Source: Streptomyces tanashiensis
GTDB taxonomy: Bacteria; Actinomycetota; Actinomycetes; Streptomycetales; Streptomycetaceae
Assembly: GCF_014648895.1 (NCBI RefSeq)
Contig: NZ_BMRZ01000001.1
Location: 62,001 to 126,000 of the forward strand
Reading direction: 5' to 3'
Length of the DNA stretch: 64,000 bases
A program made the position numbers and the translations under genes. The notes under the pieces were generated by a model, which searched no databases, was not told the origin of the DNA, and was given only the letters and a program-made list of their open reading frames with translations. Shown here one piece after another: positions 11,672 through 21,122 of this stretch (its first letter is position 1; every line of letters begins with the position of its first letter).

Positions 11672-12349
11672 CTACTGAGCGGTAGCTTTTTCCGGCTCCT
11701 CGCGGGCGGAGGAACGGCGGTTCCAGGCACGGGGCGCGCGCCAGTGGTAGCGCATCGCGAAGAGGCGGAGCACGAAGGCGGTCAGGACGGCGGTGCCGCT
11801 CGTGAACGCGTTGAGCGTGTCGAACCGGATGCACAGCACGACCATCGTCGCGCCCACGATCGCCGGGACGGCGTACAGGTCCCGGTCCCAGCGCAGCAGC
11901 GACGGCACCTCGTTGGCGAGCACGTCCCGCAGCACGCCGCCGCCGACGGCGGTCGCGAGACCGAGCGCGGCGGAGGAGGTGAGGCCGAGGCCGTAGTCGT
12001 ACGCCTTGATGGTGCCGGTCACGCAGAAGAGCCCCAGACCGGCCGCGTCGAAGACGTTCACCGCGGTCTGGGTGCGCTCGACCTCCGGGTGCAGGAAGAA
12101 GACGAGGACCGCAGCGACCAGCGGCATCAGGAAGTAGCCGAGATCGGTGAAGGCGGCGGGCGGTACGGCGCCGATGATCAGGTCGCGGAGGAGACCGCCG
12201 CCGAGGGCGGTGACCTCGGCGAGGACGGCGATGCCGAAGACGTCGAAGTTCTTGCGGACGGCGAGGAGGGCGCCGGAGATGGCGAAGACGAAGATGCCGA
12301 CGAGATCGAGGGCGTGTTGGACGGAGGGGGTGAACAATTCGTGGAGCAC
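11672..12349 (-). CDS. TRIC-type trimeric intracellular cation channel family protein
   Basis: A 225-residue integral membrane protein with about seven predicted membrane segments in two homologous halves. Each half carries the glycine-rich signature: GGGLLRDLIIG in the first and GGGVLRDVLAN in the second, as in bacterial YadS/TRIC proteins, which conduct K+. The start is GTG at 12349. The Arg/Ala-rich C-terminal tail is probably cytoplasmic. Its physiological role in Streptomyces is not established to my knowledge. Confidence 0.87.
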   Translation of the reverse strand: MLHELFTPSVQHALDLVGIFVFAISGALLAVRKNFDVFGIAVLAEVTALGGGLLRDLIIGAVPPAAFTDLGYFLMPLVAAVLVFFLHPEVERTQTAVNVFDAAGLGLFCVTGTIKAYDYGLGLTSSAALGLATAVGGGVLRDVLANEVPSLLRWDRDLYAVPAIVGATMVVLCIRFDTLNAFTSGTAVLTAFVLRLFAMRYHWRAPRAWNRRSSAREEPEKATAQ

Positions 12350-12402
12350 GGGGCCATTGTCCCGGTTGCCCGGGGTGCCGTGGCCGGGCGGTGCCCGGCT
12401 GC

Positions 12403-12679
12403 CGTGTGGGCAGGCGTCCCGCGGGGCGGTGCCCCTCGCGGGGGCCGCGCCCGGGACGGCGCCTCAGCGGCGCCTCCGCGTTCCGCGCCCTGGACCCGCA
12501 CCACGAGCTTGGTGCGCGAGGTACGGGTCAGGGCGCGTAAGCCTTCGGCGCCGGCAAGGGCGCCGTTCCGTTGTGCCCACCCTCCCCCAAGCTCTCGGCT
12601 TCGCTCGAGCAGGGGGGACCCCCATCGCCCTGGGGGCACCTCCCGGACGAAGCCTGGGGGAGGAACGCATGCCCACAAC
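12403..12679 (-). repeat. Interspersed structured repeat, copy 1 (about 277 bp)
   Basis: Non-coding segment whose reverse complement recurs at 61681-61914. Shared blocks include tgtgggca at one end and tgcccacaac at the other (imperfect terminal inverted repeats), a ggcgcc-rich stem, a gacccgcacc...ggtacgggtc stem whose loop differs between copies, and the block ctgggggcacctcccggacg ending in gggggaggaacgcatgccca. This copy carries an extra roughly 45-bp hairpin (about 12590-12630) absent from the other copy. It lies between the peptide transporter operon and the TRIC gene. Confidence 0.8.
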
Positions 12680-12682
12680 AGG

Positions 12683-12720
12683 CGGAGCGCCTGCCCACAA
12701 CGGGATGGGCAGGCGCTCCG
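12683..12720 (-). terminator. Terminator hairpin of the oligopeptide ABC transporter operon
   Basis: A perfect 15-bp inverted repeat (cggagcgcctgccca with its complement, 8-base loop) begins four bases past the stop of the last transporter gene. It lies on the expected side for terminating the minus-strand operon. Confidence 0.8.
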
Positions 12721-12724
12721 GGGG

Positions 12725-13894
12725 TCACTCCTTGGGCGCGTCGCCCTCGGCCGCGGCCTCCGGCTCAGCCGGGGTCGGGGCCTCCGCCTCGGCCGGCTCG
12801 GCCGCCTCCGGCTTCGACGGCTCCGGCTTCGGTTCCGTCGGCTGCGGGGCCTTCGTGATCGTGACGTCCACCGATTCGCGGGCGGCCGGGATCGTCACGC
12901 CCTCCGCGTTCTCCGGGTGGTGGCAGGCCACGCGCTGGCCCGGGCGGAGCTCCAGGAGCGGGGGCTCCTGGGTCTTGCACAGGTCCGTGGCCTTCCAGCA
13001 GCGGGTGTGGAAGCGGCAGCCCGGCGGCGGGGCGATCGGCGACGGGACGTCGCCCTTCAGCAGGATGCGGTCGCTCTTGGCTCCCCGGCGGCGCGGGTCC
13101 GGGATCGGGACCGCGGACATCAGGGCCCTGGTGTACGGGTGCATCGGGGACTCGTAGAGCGACTTGCGGTCCGCGAGTTCGACGATCTTGCCCAGGTACA
13201 TCACCGCGATGCGGTCCGACACGTGGCGGATCACGGAGAGGTCGTGGGCGATGATCACGTACGTGAGGCCGAGCTCCTGCTGGAGGTCGTCCAGGAGGTT
13301 GACCACCTGGGCCTGGATGGAGACGTCCAGGGCCGAGACGGGCTCGTCCGCGACGACCAGCTTCGGCTTCAGGGCCAGGGCACGGGCGATGCCGATGCGC
13401 TGGCGCTGGCCGCCGGAGAACTCGTGCGGGTAGCGGTTGTAGTGCTCGGGGTTGAGGCCGACCAGACCGAGCAGGCGCTGGACCTCCTTCTTCACGCCGC
13501 CCTCGGGCTCGACGCCCTGGAGCTTGAAGGGGGCCGAGACGATCGTGCCGACCGTGTGGCGCGGGTTCAGCGAGCCGTACGGGTCCTGGAAGATCATCTG
13601 GATGTCCCGGCGGAGCGGGCGCATGCCCGAGACGCCGAGGTGCGAGATGTCCGTGCCCTGGAACTCGACGGTGCCGTCGGTCGGTTCGAGGAGCCGGGTG
13701 ATGAGCCGGCCCATCGTGGACTTGCCGCAGCCGGACTCGCCGACGACGCCGAGGGTCTCACCGGGGTAGACCTCGAAGTCGAGGCCGTCGACCGCCTTGA
13801 CCGCACCGGTCTGGCGCTGGAGCAGCCCCTTCTTGATGGGGAAGTGCTTCTTCAGGCCGTTGACCTTGAGCAGAGGCTCCATGTTGTCGCTCAC
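12725..13894 (-). CDS. Oligopeptide/dipeptide ABC transporter ATP-binding protein (OppF/DppF-like)
   Basis: A 389-residue ATPase that powers peptide import. It has Walker A (GESGCGKST), the Q-loop in [11 protein letters not shown], the ABC signature [11 protein letters not shown], Walker B ([12 protein letters not shown]), and a C-terminal oligopeptide extension with cysteines ([14 protein letters not shown]) typical of OppD/F proteins. A further 65-residue tail is Pro/Ala/Glu-rich, longer than usual. I chose GTG 13894, which overlaps the preceding stop as GTGA; ATG 13882 is an alternative four codons in. It is the last gene of the operon. Confidence 0.93.
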   Translation of the reverse strand: MSDNMEPLLKVNGLKKHFPIKKGLLQRQTGAVKAVDGLDFEVYPGETLGVVGESGCGKSTMGRLITRLLEPTDGTVEFQGTDISHLGVSGMRPLRRDIQMIFQDPYGSLNPRHTVGTIVSAPFKLQGVEPEGGVKKEVQRLLGLVGLNPEHYNRYPHEFSGGQRQRIGIARALALKPKLVVADEPVSALDVSIQAQVVNLLDDLQQELGLTYVIIAHDLSVIRHVSDRIAVMYLGKIVELADRKSLYESPMHPYTRALMSAVPIPDPRRRGAKSDRILLKGDVPSPIAPPPGCRFHTRCWKATDLCKTQEPPLLELRPGQRVACHHPENAEGVTIPAARESVDVTITKAPQPTEPKPEPSKPEAAEPAEAEAPTPAEPEAAAEGDAPKE

Positions 13895-14997
13895 AGTTTC
13901 GGCGCAATCTCTTCGGTCCAGATGCGGGTCCGCTCCTCCTGCGGCATGTGGCACGCCGAGAAGTGGCGGTCCCCGGCCGGCGCCAGCTCCGGCCGCTGGG
14001 TGCGCGTGATGCCGCCCTTGGGGACGTCCGCGTACGGGCAGCGGGGGTTGAAGGCGCAGCCGCTCGGGATGTTGATGAGGCTGGGCGGGTTGCCCTTGAC
14101 CGGGATGAGCCGCTCGGTCTGATCGCGGTCGATCCTCGGCATCGAGCCGAGCAGGCCCCAGGTGTAGGGGTGCTGCGGCTCGTAGAAGACGGACTCGGCC
14201 GGTCCGCGCTCGACGCAGCGACCGCCGTACATGACGAGGATGTCGTCGGCGAGCTCGGCGACGACGCCGAGGTCGTGGGTGATGATGACGACCGCCGAGC
14301 CGAACTCCTTCTGGAGGTCCCGCATCAGGTCGAGGATCTGGGCCTGCACGGTGACGTCGAGCGCGGTGGTCGGCTCGTCGGCGATGAGCAGTTCGGGGTT
14401 GTTGACGAGCGCCATGGCGATCATCGCGCGCTGGCGCATGCCGCCGGAGAACTCGTGCGGGTAGTTCTCGAACCGCTTGGCGGGCTCGGGGATGCCGACC
14501 CGGTCGAGGAGTTCGACGGCCCGCTTGCGCGCCGTCTTCTTGTCGACGTCGTTGTGGATGCGGTACGCCTCGACGATCTGGTTGCCGACCGAGTAGTACG
14601 GGTGCATCGCGGACAGCGGGTCCTGGAAGATCATCGCCATCTCGCGGCCGCGCATCCGGCGGACCTCGTCCGGGTCGGCGGAGAGCAGCTCGCGGCCGTT
14701 GAGCCAGATCTCGCCGGAGATCTTCGCCTTCTGCCGGCCGTACTGGCCGACCGTGTGCAGGCCCATGATGCCGAGCGAGGTGACCGACTTGCCGGAGCCG
14801 GACTCGCCCACGATGCCGAGGGTCTTGCCCTTCTCCAGCTGGAAGCTGAGGCCGTCGACCGACTTCACGAGACCGTCGTCGGTCGGGAAGTGGATCTTCA
14901 GGTCGCGTACGTCGAGGAAGGCGTCGGACGGGGCGGACTTCCCGGTGTCGACGGGCTCTCCCACGGCCGCGCCCGTCTTCGTCAGCTTGTCCGTCAT
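13891..14997 (-). CDS. Oligopeptide/dipeptide ABC transporter ATP-binding protein (OppD/DppD-like)
   Basis: A 368-residue ATPase partner of the following OppF-like protein. Walker A is GESGSGKSV, the Q-loop is [13 protein letters not shown], the signature is [11 protein letters not shown], Walker B is [12 protein letters not shown], and the C-terminal oligo_HPY extension carries [11 protein letters not shown]. The ATG at 14997 overlaps the permease stop as ATGA, indicating translational coupling. Confidence 0.95.
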   Translation of the reverse strand: MTDKLTKTGAAVGEPVDTGKSAPSDAFLDVRDLKIHFPTDDGLVKSVDGLSFQLEKGKTLGIVGESGSGKSVTSLGIMGLHTVGQYGRQKAKISGEIWLNGRELLSADPDEVRRMRGREMAMIFQDPLSAMHPYYSVGNQIVEAYRIHNDVDKKTARKRAVELLDRVGIPEPAKRFENYPHEFSGGMRQRAMIAMALVNNPELLIADEPTTALDVTVQAQILDLMRDLQKEFGSAVVIITHDLGVVAELADDILVMYGGRCVERGPAESVFYEPQHPYTWGLLGSMPRIDRDQTERLIPVKGNPPSLINIPSGCAFNPRCPYADVPKGGITRTQRPELAPAGDRHFSACHMPQEERTRIWTEEIAPKL

Positions 14998-15992
14998 GCG
15001 AGCCTCACTCGGGGGTCGATCACCGCGTACAGCAGGTCCACCACGAGGTTCGCGATGACGACGCAGGCGGCGGTGATGAGGGTGACGGCCAGGATCAGCG
15101 GCAGGTCACGCTCGCTCACGCCCTTGATGGCGAGGCCGCCGAGGCCGTGGAGGCTGAACGCGGTCTCGGTCAGGATCGCGCCGCCGATGAGGGCGCCGAG
15201 GTCCATGCCGAAGATGGTCAGGATGGGGGTCATGGTGGAGCGCATGGCGTGCTTGCCGAGCACGACCGGCTCCGGCAGACCCTTGGCCCGCGCGGTGCGG
15301 ATGTAGTCCTCGCCGAGGACCTCCAGCATGGTGGCGCGGGTGAGTCGCGCGTACATCGCCGCGTACAGGAAGGCGAGGGTGACCCAGGGAAGGAGCAGTC
15401 CGCCGAACCAGCCGCCGAAGGACTCGGTGATCGGCACGTACGAGGCGTCGACCCAGTGGAGCTGGGTGCGGAAGACGAGCATCGCCAGCATGGCGGTGAA
15501 GAAGATGGGGAGCGAGACACCGGCGAGCGCGGTGATCATCGCGGCGCGGTCGATGACCGTGCCCCGCTTGAGCGCGGAGACCACGCCCGTGGACACGCCG
15601 AGGACCAGCCACAGCACGGCGGCGCCGACGACCATGGAGAGGGTGACCGGGAAGGCGTCGACCAGCATGGTCCAGACGTCCTGCTCGGTACGGAACGAGT
15701 AGCCGAAGCAGGGCGCGGCACAGTGGATCGTGTCGCCGCCGCCGGTGTAGTCCCGGCCGACGAAGATGCCCGAGACGAAGTGCCAGAACTGCACCAGGAT
15801 CGGCTCGTCCAGGCCCAGCTTCTGCCGGATGGCCTCGATGGAAGCCGGATCCGCCTGCTTGCCGACGAACATCGCGGCAGGATCGCTGCCGGTCATCTTG
15901 GGGATGAGGAAGAAGATGCTGAGCGTCACCAGAGTGACGACGAGCAGCATCACGACGACTGCGAAGAGCCGTCGGATTATGTATGCAAGCAT
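14994..15992 (-). CDS. Oligopeptide/dipeptide ABC transporter permease (OppB/DppB-like)
   Basis: A 332-residue inner-membrane permease. The first segment ([24 protein letters not shown]) is the hallmark of DppB/OppB proteins. It is followed by an extracytoplasmic loop and five more membrane segments, with the cytoplasmic EAA-like loop around [22 protein letters not shown]. It overlaps the ATPase gene by four bases and follows the binding-protein gene after a 114-base gap that holds a strong hairpin. Confidence 0.94.
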   Translation of the reverse strand: MLAYIIRRLFAVVVMLLVVTLVTLSIFFLIPKMTGSDPAAMFVGKQADPASIEAIRQKLGLDEPILVQFWHFVSGIFVGRDYTGGGDTIHCAAPCFGYSFRTEQDVWTMLVDAFPVTLSMVVGAAVLWLVLGVSTGVVSALKRGTVIDRAAMITALAGVSLPIFFTAMLAMLVFRTQLHWVDASYVPITESFGGWFGGLLLPWVTLAFLYAAMYARLTRATMLEVLGEDYIRTARAKGLPEPVVLGKHAMRSTMTPILTIFGMDLGALIGGAILTETAFSLHGLGGLAIKGVSERDLPLILAVTLITAACVVIANLVVDLLYAVIDPRVRLA

Positions 15993-16006
15993 GCGGTCGG
16001 CCGGTC

Positions 16007-16042
16007 GGCGGCCGGGGAACCCGATCGGGTTCCCCGGCCGCC
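16007..16042 (-). other. Strong intercistronic hairpin between binding-protein and permease genes
   Basis: A perfect 16-bp stem (ggcggccggggaaccc) closing a GATC loop lies between the peptide-binding protein gene and the downstream permease. In such operons a hairpin here usually protects or ends part of the transcripts, so that the binding protein is made in excess over the membrane parts. That role is inferred from position. Confidence 0.65.
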
Positions 16043-16106
16043 GCCAACGGCCATCACCTGCCCTTCGGACCTGGCGGCGGGTGGTGCGCCGGTGAAGCGG
16101 GTCGGA

Positions 16107-17873
16107 TTACTTGACGACGCCGAGCGACGCGTAGTCGTAGCGGCCGTTGTAGGCGTCCGCCGTGTAGACGTTGGTCAGCCGGGAGCTGCGCCAGATGATG
16201 TTCTTCTCGTGGGTGAAGGGCAGGTAGACCGCGGCCTCCGAGACCTTCGTGTTGATCTGCTTGTAGAGCTCGCCGGCCTTGGTCGGGTCGGTCTCCTTCA
16301 GCGCCTGGTCGAACAGACCGTTGACGGCCTTGTCGTTCAGCTCCGAGAAGTTGTTGTTACCGCTCTGGAGGATGAAGCGGCCGTCGACCAGCGGCTGCAG
16401 GAAGCCCTGACCGGTCGGGAAGTCGGCGCCCCAGCCCATGATGATGATGCCGTAGCCCTTCTCCTTGACCACCTTCGGCGAACCGATGATGCCGGAGGTC
16501 TGGGCGCCGTCGAACTGGTCGATCTGGGCGTCGATGCCGACGGCCTTCAGCGACTGCTGGAGGGACTCGGCGGTCGCGATCTCGATCTTCTTGTTGTTGC
16601 GGACCGCGATCGTGGTCTTGAAGCCGTCCGGCTTACCGCACTTCTTCAGCGCCTCCTTGGCCTTGGCCAGGTCCGGGGCGCCGGCGAGCTTGCCGTACGG
16701 GTCGTACTTGGCGTCGGCACCCTTGAGCGCCGGCGGCAGCATGTTGGAGGCGATGTCGCCACCGGCCTGCGGGCCACCACGGGCGGTCTGCAGGGACTTC
16801 GAGTCGGCGGCGTAGATGATCGCCTTGCGGCACTCGATGTTGGGGATCACCGTCTGCGGGAAGACCGCGTAGCGGATGAAGCCCGTCTGCGGGTTGTCGA
16901 CGTTGTCCTTGTGCTGCTGGAGCACCTTCTGGCGCGCGGCGGCGCCGACACCCGTCGCGTTGATGTCGAGGTCGTACTCGCCCTCGACCAGGCGGTTGTC
17001 CATGTCGTCGGCGTTCGTGGTGAACGTGACGCTGATCCTGTCCGGCAGGGCCTTGCGGACGGTGTCCGTCTTGGCGTCCCACTTGTCGTTGCGGACGAGC
17101 TTGATGGACTTGTTGGGGGTGTACGACTCCCACTTGTACGGGCCGGAGGAGAAGGGCTTCAGGCCGTACTTGGCCTTGGTGTCCTTGTCCTGGCGGACCG
17201 GGGAGGCGGCGGGCATGGCCAGCATCTGCAGGAAGTCACCGTTGGCGACCGGCAGCTTGAAGATGATGGTCTTGTCGTCCGGGGTCTCGATCGCCTTCAG
17301 GCCGAGCTTGTCCGCGGCGGTGTCCTTGTACGGACCCTTGTACTCGCCCTTGGGGTCGAGGACCTGCTGCAGGTAGATCGGGCCGCCGGAGATGACGTCC
17401 TGCGCCCAGATGCGCTCGATGCCGTACTTGATGTCCTTGGAGGTGATCGGCTTGCCGTCCTCCCAGGTGATCCCGTCCTTCAGCGTGAAGGTGTAGGTGA
17501 GGCCGTCGTCCGAGACCTTGCCGGCGTCGGTGGCGAGGTCCGGGACCAGCTCGGTGGAGGCGGCGCCCGGCTCGGCCTTGAAGGTGACGAGCTGGCGGGT
17601 GTAGTAGCGGGCGAAGTCCCACACGAAGCCGTAGTAGCCGCGCTGCGGGTCCCAGTTGTCGGCCTCCTGCGAGCCGATGAACTTCAGCTCGCCGCCCTTC
17701 TTGTCGGAGGCGTTGGCGACCTTGTTCACGGCGGCGTTGAAGCCGGCCGCGCCCGCCTTGCCCTTGCCGCCACCGTTGTCGCCGCTGCCGCCGCCACAGG
17801 CGGTGGTGACGACCATCGTGGCCGCGGCAAGCAGCGCGCCCGCGGCGATTCTGCGCTGAGAGCTCTTCAGCAT
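16107..17873 (-). CDS. Peptide ABC transporter substrate-binding lipoprotein (SBP family 5)
   Basis: A 588-residue extracytoplasmic peptide receptor. The signal peptide ends in a lipobox (VVTTACGGG, lipidated cysteine at about residue 26), followed by a Gly/Lys linker and an SBP_bac_5 domain with typical segments DLATDAGKVSDDGLTYTFTLKDGITWEDGKPITSKDIKYGIER and a C-terminal IIWRSSRLTNV. A GGAGG ribosome site precedes the ATG. It lies second in the operon, after the DppC-like permease, which is an unusual order. Confidence 0.94.
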   Translation of the reverse strand: MLKSSQRRIAAGALLAAATMVVTTACGGGSGDNGGGKGKAGAAGFNAAVNKVANASDKKGGELKFIGSQEADNWDPQRGYYGFVWDFARYYTRQLVTFKAEPGAASTELVPDLATDAGKVSDDGLTYTFTLKDGITWEDGKPITSKDIKYGIERIWAQDVISGGPIYLQQVLDPKGEYKGPYKDTAADKLGLKAIETPDDKTIIFKLPVANGDFLQMLAMPAASPVRQDKDTKAKYGLKPFSSGPYKWESYTPNKSIKLVRNDKWDAKTDTVRKALPDRISVTFTTNADDMDNRLVEGEYDLDINATGVGAAARQKVLQQHKDNVDNPQTGFIRYAVFPQTVIPNIECRKAIIYAADSKSLQTARGGPQAGGDIASNMLPPALKGADAKYDPYGKLAGAPDLAKAKEALKKCGKPDGFKTTIAVRNNKKIEIATAESLQQSLKAVGIDAQIDQFDGAQTSGIIGSPKVVKEKGYGIIIMGWGADFPTGQGFLQPLVDGRFILQSGNNNFSELNDKAVNGLFDQALKETDPTKAGELYKQINTKVSEAAVYLPFTHEKNIIWRSSRLTNVYTADAYNGRYDYASLGVVK

Positions 17874-17983
17874 GGGTCCAGCAACCTCCGGGATAGTGGC
17901 GGCCGTTACGGCGGTCCGCCGATTGGGGATGGGCCTCCTGTCGCCAGCGGCAGGGGCGGGTCTTGCGTGTCGTCGGCGAACGG

Positions 17984-19009
17984 TCAGCGGGAGCCCTTCG
18001 GGTCGAGCGCGTCACGCACGCCGTCGCCGAAGAGGTTGAACGCCAGAACGGTGATGAAGATCGCGAGGCCGGGGATCACCATGAACAGCGGGTCCGACTC
18101 GTAGGTGGTGATGGCCGTCGACAGCATCTGGCCCCAGGAAGCGGTGGGAGGCTTCACACCCGCGCCGAGGAAGCTGAGCGCCGCTTCGGTGAGGATGTTG
18201 GTGGGGATCATGAGGGTCGCGTAGACCATGATCGGGGCGAGCAGGTTCGGCAGCAGCTCGCGGCGGAGGATGTAGAAGCGGCCGGCGCCCAGGCTCTGGG
18301 CGGCCTCGACGTACTCGCGGTTGCGCAGCGAGAGGGTCTGGCCTCGGACGATACGGCCGACGTACGGCCAGCCGAAGAAGCCGATCACCAGGACGAGCGC
18401 GGCGATGCGCACGCCCGATCCGTCCAGTCCGAGGAACTCGTTGGGCAGCACCGAGACCAGGGCGATCGTGAAGAGCAGCTGCGGGAAGGCGAGCATGACG
18501 TCCATGACCCGGCTGAGGGCCGCGTCGACCCAGCCGCCGAAGTAGCCGGCGATGACGCCGAGGACGGTGCCGAGGAAGACCGCGAAGACCGCCGCGAGGA
18601 AGGCGACGAGCAGGGAGATCCGGGCGCCGTACACGATCCGGCTGAAGACGTCGCGGCCGTTGACGGGCTCGACGCCGAAGAGGAAGTCGGAGCTGACCCC
18701 GCCCCAGGAGCCGATCGGGGTGCCGAACAGCGGGTCGATCTGGTCCTCGTGGAACTCGTCCGGCGGGTGGCCCAGGAGGCCGACGATGACCGGCGCGAAG
18801 ATCGCGACGAGGATGAGGAAGACGACGACGAAGGCGCCCGCGAGGGCCAGCTTGTCGCGCTTGAGGCGGGTCCAGGCGATCTTCCAGGGCGAGCGCCCCT
18901 CGATCGCCTTGGAGGCGCCGGAGTTGTCCGGAGTGCCAGGAGCGTCGGGCGCGCCGTCGACGGTGGCGGTCGCCTCGCCCGCACTCGTCTCGTGCAGTGG
19001 TGCCGTCAT
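17984..19009 (-). CDS. Oligopeptide/dipeptide ABC transporter permease (OppC/DppC-like)
   Basis: A 341-residue permease and the first gene of the five-gene peptide transporter operon. An N-terminal cytoplasmic stretch leads into the OppC_N segment (SPWKIAWTRLKRDKLALAG) and a first membrane helix. Five more helices follow, with the EAA-like loop EYVEAAQSLGAGRFYILRRELLPN and the C-terminal DALDPKGSR typical of DppC. The ATG at 19009 (MTAPLHETSAG) was chosen; codons further upstream encode unlikely sequence. Confidence 0.93.
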   Translation of the reverse strand: MTAPLHETSAGEATATVDGAPDAPGTPDNSGASKAIEGRSPWKIAWTRLKRDKLALAGAFVVVFLILVAIFAPVIVGLLGHPPDEFHEDQIDPLFGTPIGSWGGVSSDFLFGVEPVNGRDVFSRIVYGARISLLVAFLAAVFAVFLGTVLGVIAGYFGGWVDAALSRVMDVMLAFPQLLFTIALVSVLPNEFLGLDGSGVRIAALVLVIGFFGWPYVGRIVRGQTLSLRNREYVEAAQSLGAGRFYILRRELLPNLLAPIMVYATLMIPTNILTEAALSFLGAGVKPPTASWGQMLSTAITTYESDPLFMVIPGLAIFITVLAFNLFGDGVRDALDPKGSR

Positions 19010-19371
19010 CGTGGTGAGGACCCCTCTCGGCCGCCGGTAGCCGGCCCTTGCCCGCCGCGGGTAGCGGCTCGGTGGAACAACATGCTGGGCACCTGCTCGA
19101 AAGGAGCGGAACGCCCGGTGTTCCGGGGAGTCTTCAATGCGTTTGTGATCACCCGCCAGCCCTGACGGGGAATGTTTGCTCAAACGTGATGCGGTGCTGC
19201 GACTTCCGTTATCCGGACGTCGTGATCACCTGAGCGGACCAACCGGGGCCCTCTCGCCCGCAATCGGACATGTCGCTCAACAGGTGTCGCGAGCTGTCGA
19301 ATTGGGGTGAACGAAGGCCTCCGGAGTGGACTCCGGAGGCCTTTGCCGACAAGTGGGACAGGAGGGACGTC
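19010..19371. promoter_or_regulatory. Promoter region of the peptide transporter operon
   Basis: This 362-base gap holds the upstream region of the minus-strand transporter operon and, at its far end, the terminator of the SseB-like gene. It is noticeably lower in G+C than its surroundings around 19140-19260, as promoters usually are here. Two copies of gtgatcacc (near 19144 and 19220) face the operon and could be a regulator site. No canonical -10/-35 pair was settled on. Confidence 0.4.
19314..19343 (-). terminator. Terminator hairpin downstream of the SseB-like gene
   Basis: A perfect 14-bp inverted repeat, aaggcctccggagt and its complement around a 2-base loop, lies 29 bases past the stop of the minus-strand gene at 19372. 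Confidence 0.75.
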
Positions 19372-20193
19372 TCAGTATCCGGACGGAGCCGGTGGCGGGT
19401 ACCCGTACCCCGGTACGGCGGCGGAGCCGCGTCCGGCGTGCGCCTCCCGGTCGTAGAACGGGCGCGCGTTCGCCCGCAGCCACAGGGCCACCGGGTCGTA
19501 CGCGTCGGAGAGGGCGACCGTCGAGACGGGCAGCTCGTCGGGGACGGCGCCGATCGACTGGCGCATCATCGAGCGGACCGTGTCGACGGCCGCCGCGGAC
19601 GTGTCGTACAGGTCGAGGCCGATGACGAGGTACGGGGAGCCGAGGGCCGGCTGCACCCAGCCGCGGCGCAGCGCCCGGACGGCCGGGGTGCGGTGCGCGT
19701 TCTGCGTGAGCAGGGCGTAGAACTGCGGGATCTCCAGGGCGGGCTCGGTGACGCGCAGCGGTCCGGCGGGCATCCGGTCGAGGCCGGTCGCGATCCGGCG
19801 CAGGTCGGCCCAGGGGATGCCGACGCCGCCGCCGGGGGCGTGCGGATTGAGCCAGACGCCCCAGCGGTCGGGGTAGAGGGCGCGGGCGATCTCGCGGCCG
19901 GTGACGAGCTCGTGGGCGCGGTTCCAGCCGGAGGCGGCGAGCTCCTGGGCGGAGGTGACGCAGGGCGCGTAGCCGAAGCCGTCGACCTCCATGTTCCCGT
20001 ACTGGGCGTCGGGCGAGCCGGGGGCGCCCTGCCAGAGCAGCATCCAGAGCTCGCCGTCGGCGAGGGCGTGCAGCAACTGCTCGTACGCGTCGTAGCGTCC
20101 GGGTGCCACCTGGCGCAGCATGTGCTCGACCGTTCCGGCCGCAGCGGTGCCTGACGCGCTCACCCTGGGTCCCGCCCCTCTTCCGTCCACCAC
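19372..20193 (-). CDS. SseB-family protein (enhanced serine sensitivity-like)
   Basis: A 273-residue soluble protein of the SseB family, named for an E. coli gene that affects serine sensitivity; biochemical function is unknown. The N-terminal part has the family pattern LLHALADGELWMLLWQ...DGFGYAPCVTSAQELAASGW, and a C-terminal domain (from about 150) has PLRVTEPALEIPQFYALL and VIGLDLYD. The C-terminal tail is Gly/Pro/Tyr-rich. It sits beside a second SseB-like gene and near the glycine/serine genes, which is suggestive only. Confidence 0.75.
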   Translation of the reverse strand: MVDGRGAGPRVSASGTAAAGTVEHMLRQVAPGRYDAYEQLLHALADGELWMLLWQGAPGSPDAQYGNMEVDGFGYAPCVTSAQELAASGWNRAHELVTGREIARALYPDRWGVWLNPHAPGGGVGIPWADLRRIATGLDRMPAGPLRVTEPALEIPQFYALLTQNAHRTPAVRALRRGWVQPALGSPYLVIGLDLYDTSAAAVDTVRSMMRQSIGAVPDELPVSTVALSDAYDPVALWLRANARPFYDREAHAGRGSAAVPGYGYPPPAPSGY

Positions 20194-20241
20194 GTACGTC
20201 TGTCCAGCGATCCAGTCAGTTCAGCTTAAACAGGGTGCCGC

Positions 20242-20982
20242 TCACACGGCGGCGCGCTGGTAGAAGGGGCGCACCCGCTCCAGCATCCAGTCGCCGACCG
20301 GGTCCTGCGCCATGTCGAGCAGGATGAGGTTGACCGGCCAGGCGACCTCGACGCGGCCGAGGGCGCGGCCGAGGGCGTCCAGGGGGGCGTTCCGGTCGAC
20401 GCCGTCCCAGCCGGCGAGCTGGACGCCGACGAAGAGGGCCGGTTCGGTGCCCTCGACGCTGGCGAGGGCACGGCGGGCGGTGGTGACGACTCCGGTGGCC
20501 TCGAACTCGGCGGAGGCGGCGGCGAGGAAGTCGACGGGGTCGTCCTGCCAGTCGGGCTCGAAGAGCCGGACGCGGCCGCCGCTGGCGGGGCCGTCGAGCG
20601 GGGTGCGGCCGGCGCGGCAGAGCTCGGCGACGGCGGGCGGGGGCAGCGGGACGCCGACGGTGCCGCCGGGGTTCACGGCGATGCCGAGCTGCGGGGGCAG
20701 GCCGCGGGCGAAGTCGCGGGCGGGGGCGACGGTGAAGGACATGTGGTCGCCGACGCAGGCGAGGAACTGCTGTTCGGAGCTGAAGACGGGGACGTAGGCC
20801 GCGCCGTCGATCTCCATGGTGGCGAGGTCGAGGCCGGGGCTGTCGGGGCCGCCGCCGTTGGGCAGGGGCACCCAGACCGGACTGCGGCCCAGCACCTCGA
20901 CCAGGCGTCCGCCCGCCTCGGGGTTGCCGAGTGAGGCGGCAAGGACCTCTTCGAGCTCATTGCCCGGCCACGTCACGTCCAC
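20242..20982 (-). CDS. SseB-family protein, second copy
   Basis: A 246-residue paralogue of the adjacent protein. It shares the layout: an N-terminal SseB domain (NELEEVLAASLGNPEAGGRLVEVLGRSPVWVPLP, then MEIDGAAYVPVFSSEQQFLAC), a central VAVNPGG-like loop (IAVNPGGTVGVPLPP), and a C-terminal domain with VRLFEPDWQDDPVDFL and LFVGVQLAG. It is probably cotranscribed with the gene at 19372, which lies 48 bases downstream. Function is unknown. Confidence 0.75.
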   Translation of the reverse strand: MDVTWPGNELEEVLAASLGNPEAGGRLVEVLGRSPVWVPLPNGGGPDSPGLDLATMEIDGAAYVPVFSSEQQFLACVGDHMSFTVAPARDFARGLPPQLGIAVNPGGTVGVPLPPPAVAELCRAGRTPLDGPASGGRVRLFEPDWQDDPVDFLAAASAEFEATGVVTTARRALASVEGTEPALFVGVQLAGWDGVDRNAPLDALGRALGRVEVAWPVNLILLDMAQDPVGDWMLERVRPFYQRAAV

Positions 20983-21122
20983 GGTCGCGTTTCCCCTTCT
21001 CGCACGGCCTGCCGCACCGGCCGCCCGGCAGCACCCTAACGCCGCCCCGGCGCCGCCGTGGCCAAAAGGGAAGGGTACGGGCGTCCCGGGACGGCCCGGG
21101 ACGCGGCGTGGGGAGCGGACGG

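Noticed and set aside
12464..12700. Short Arg/Pro-rich frame inside the interspersed repeat, with a similar frame at 61684-61950
   Set aside because: The likeness follows from the DNA repeat itself; there is no ribosome site and the loops differ by changes that do not keep the protein sequence.
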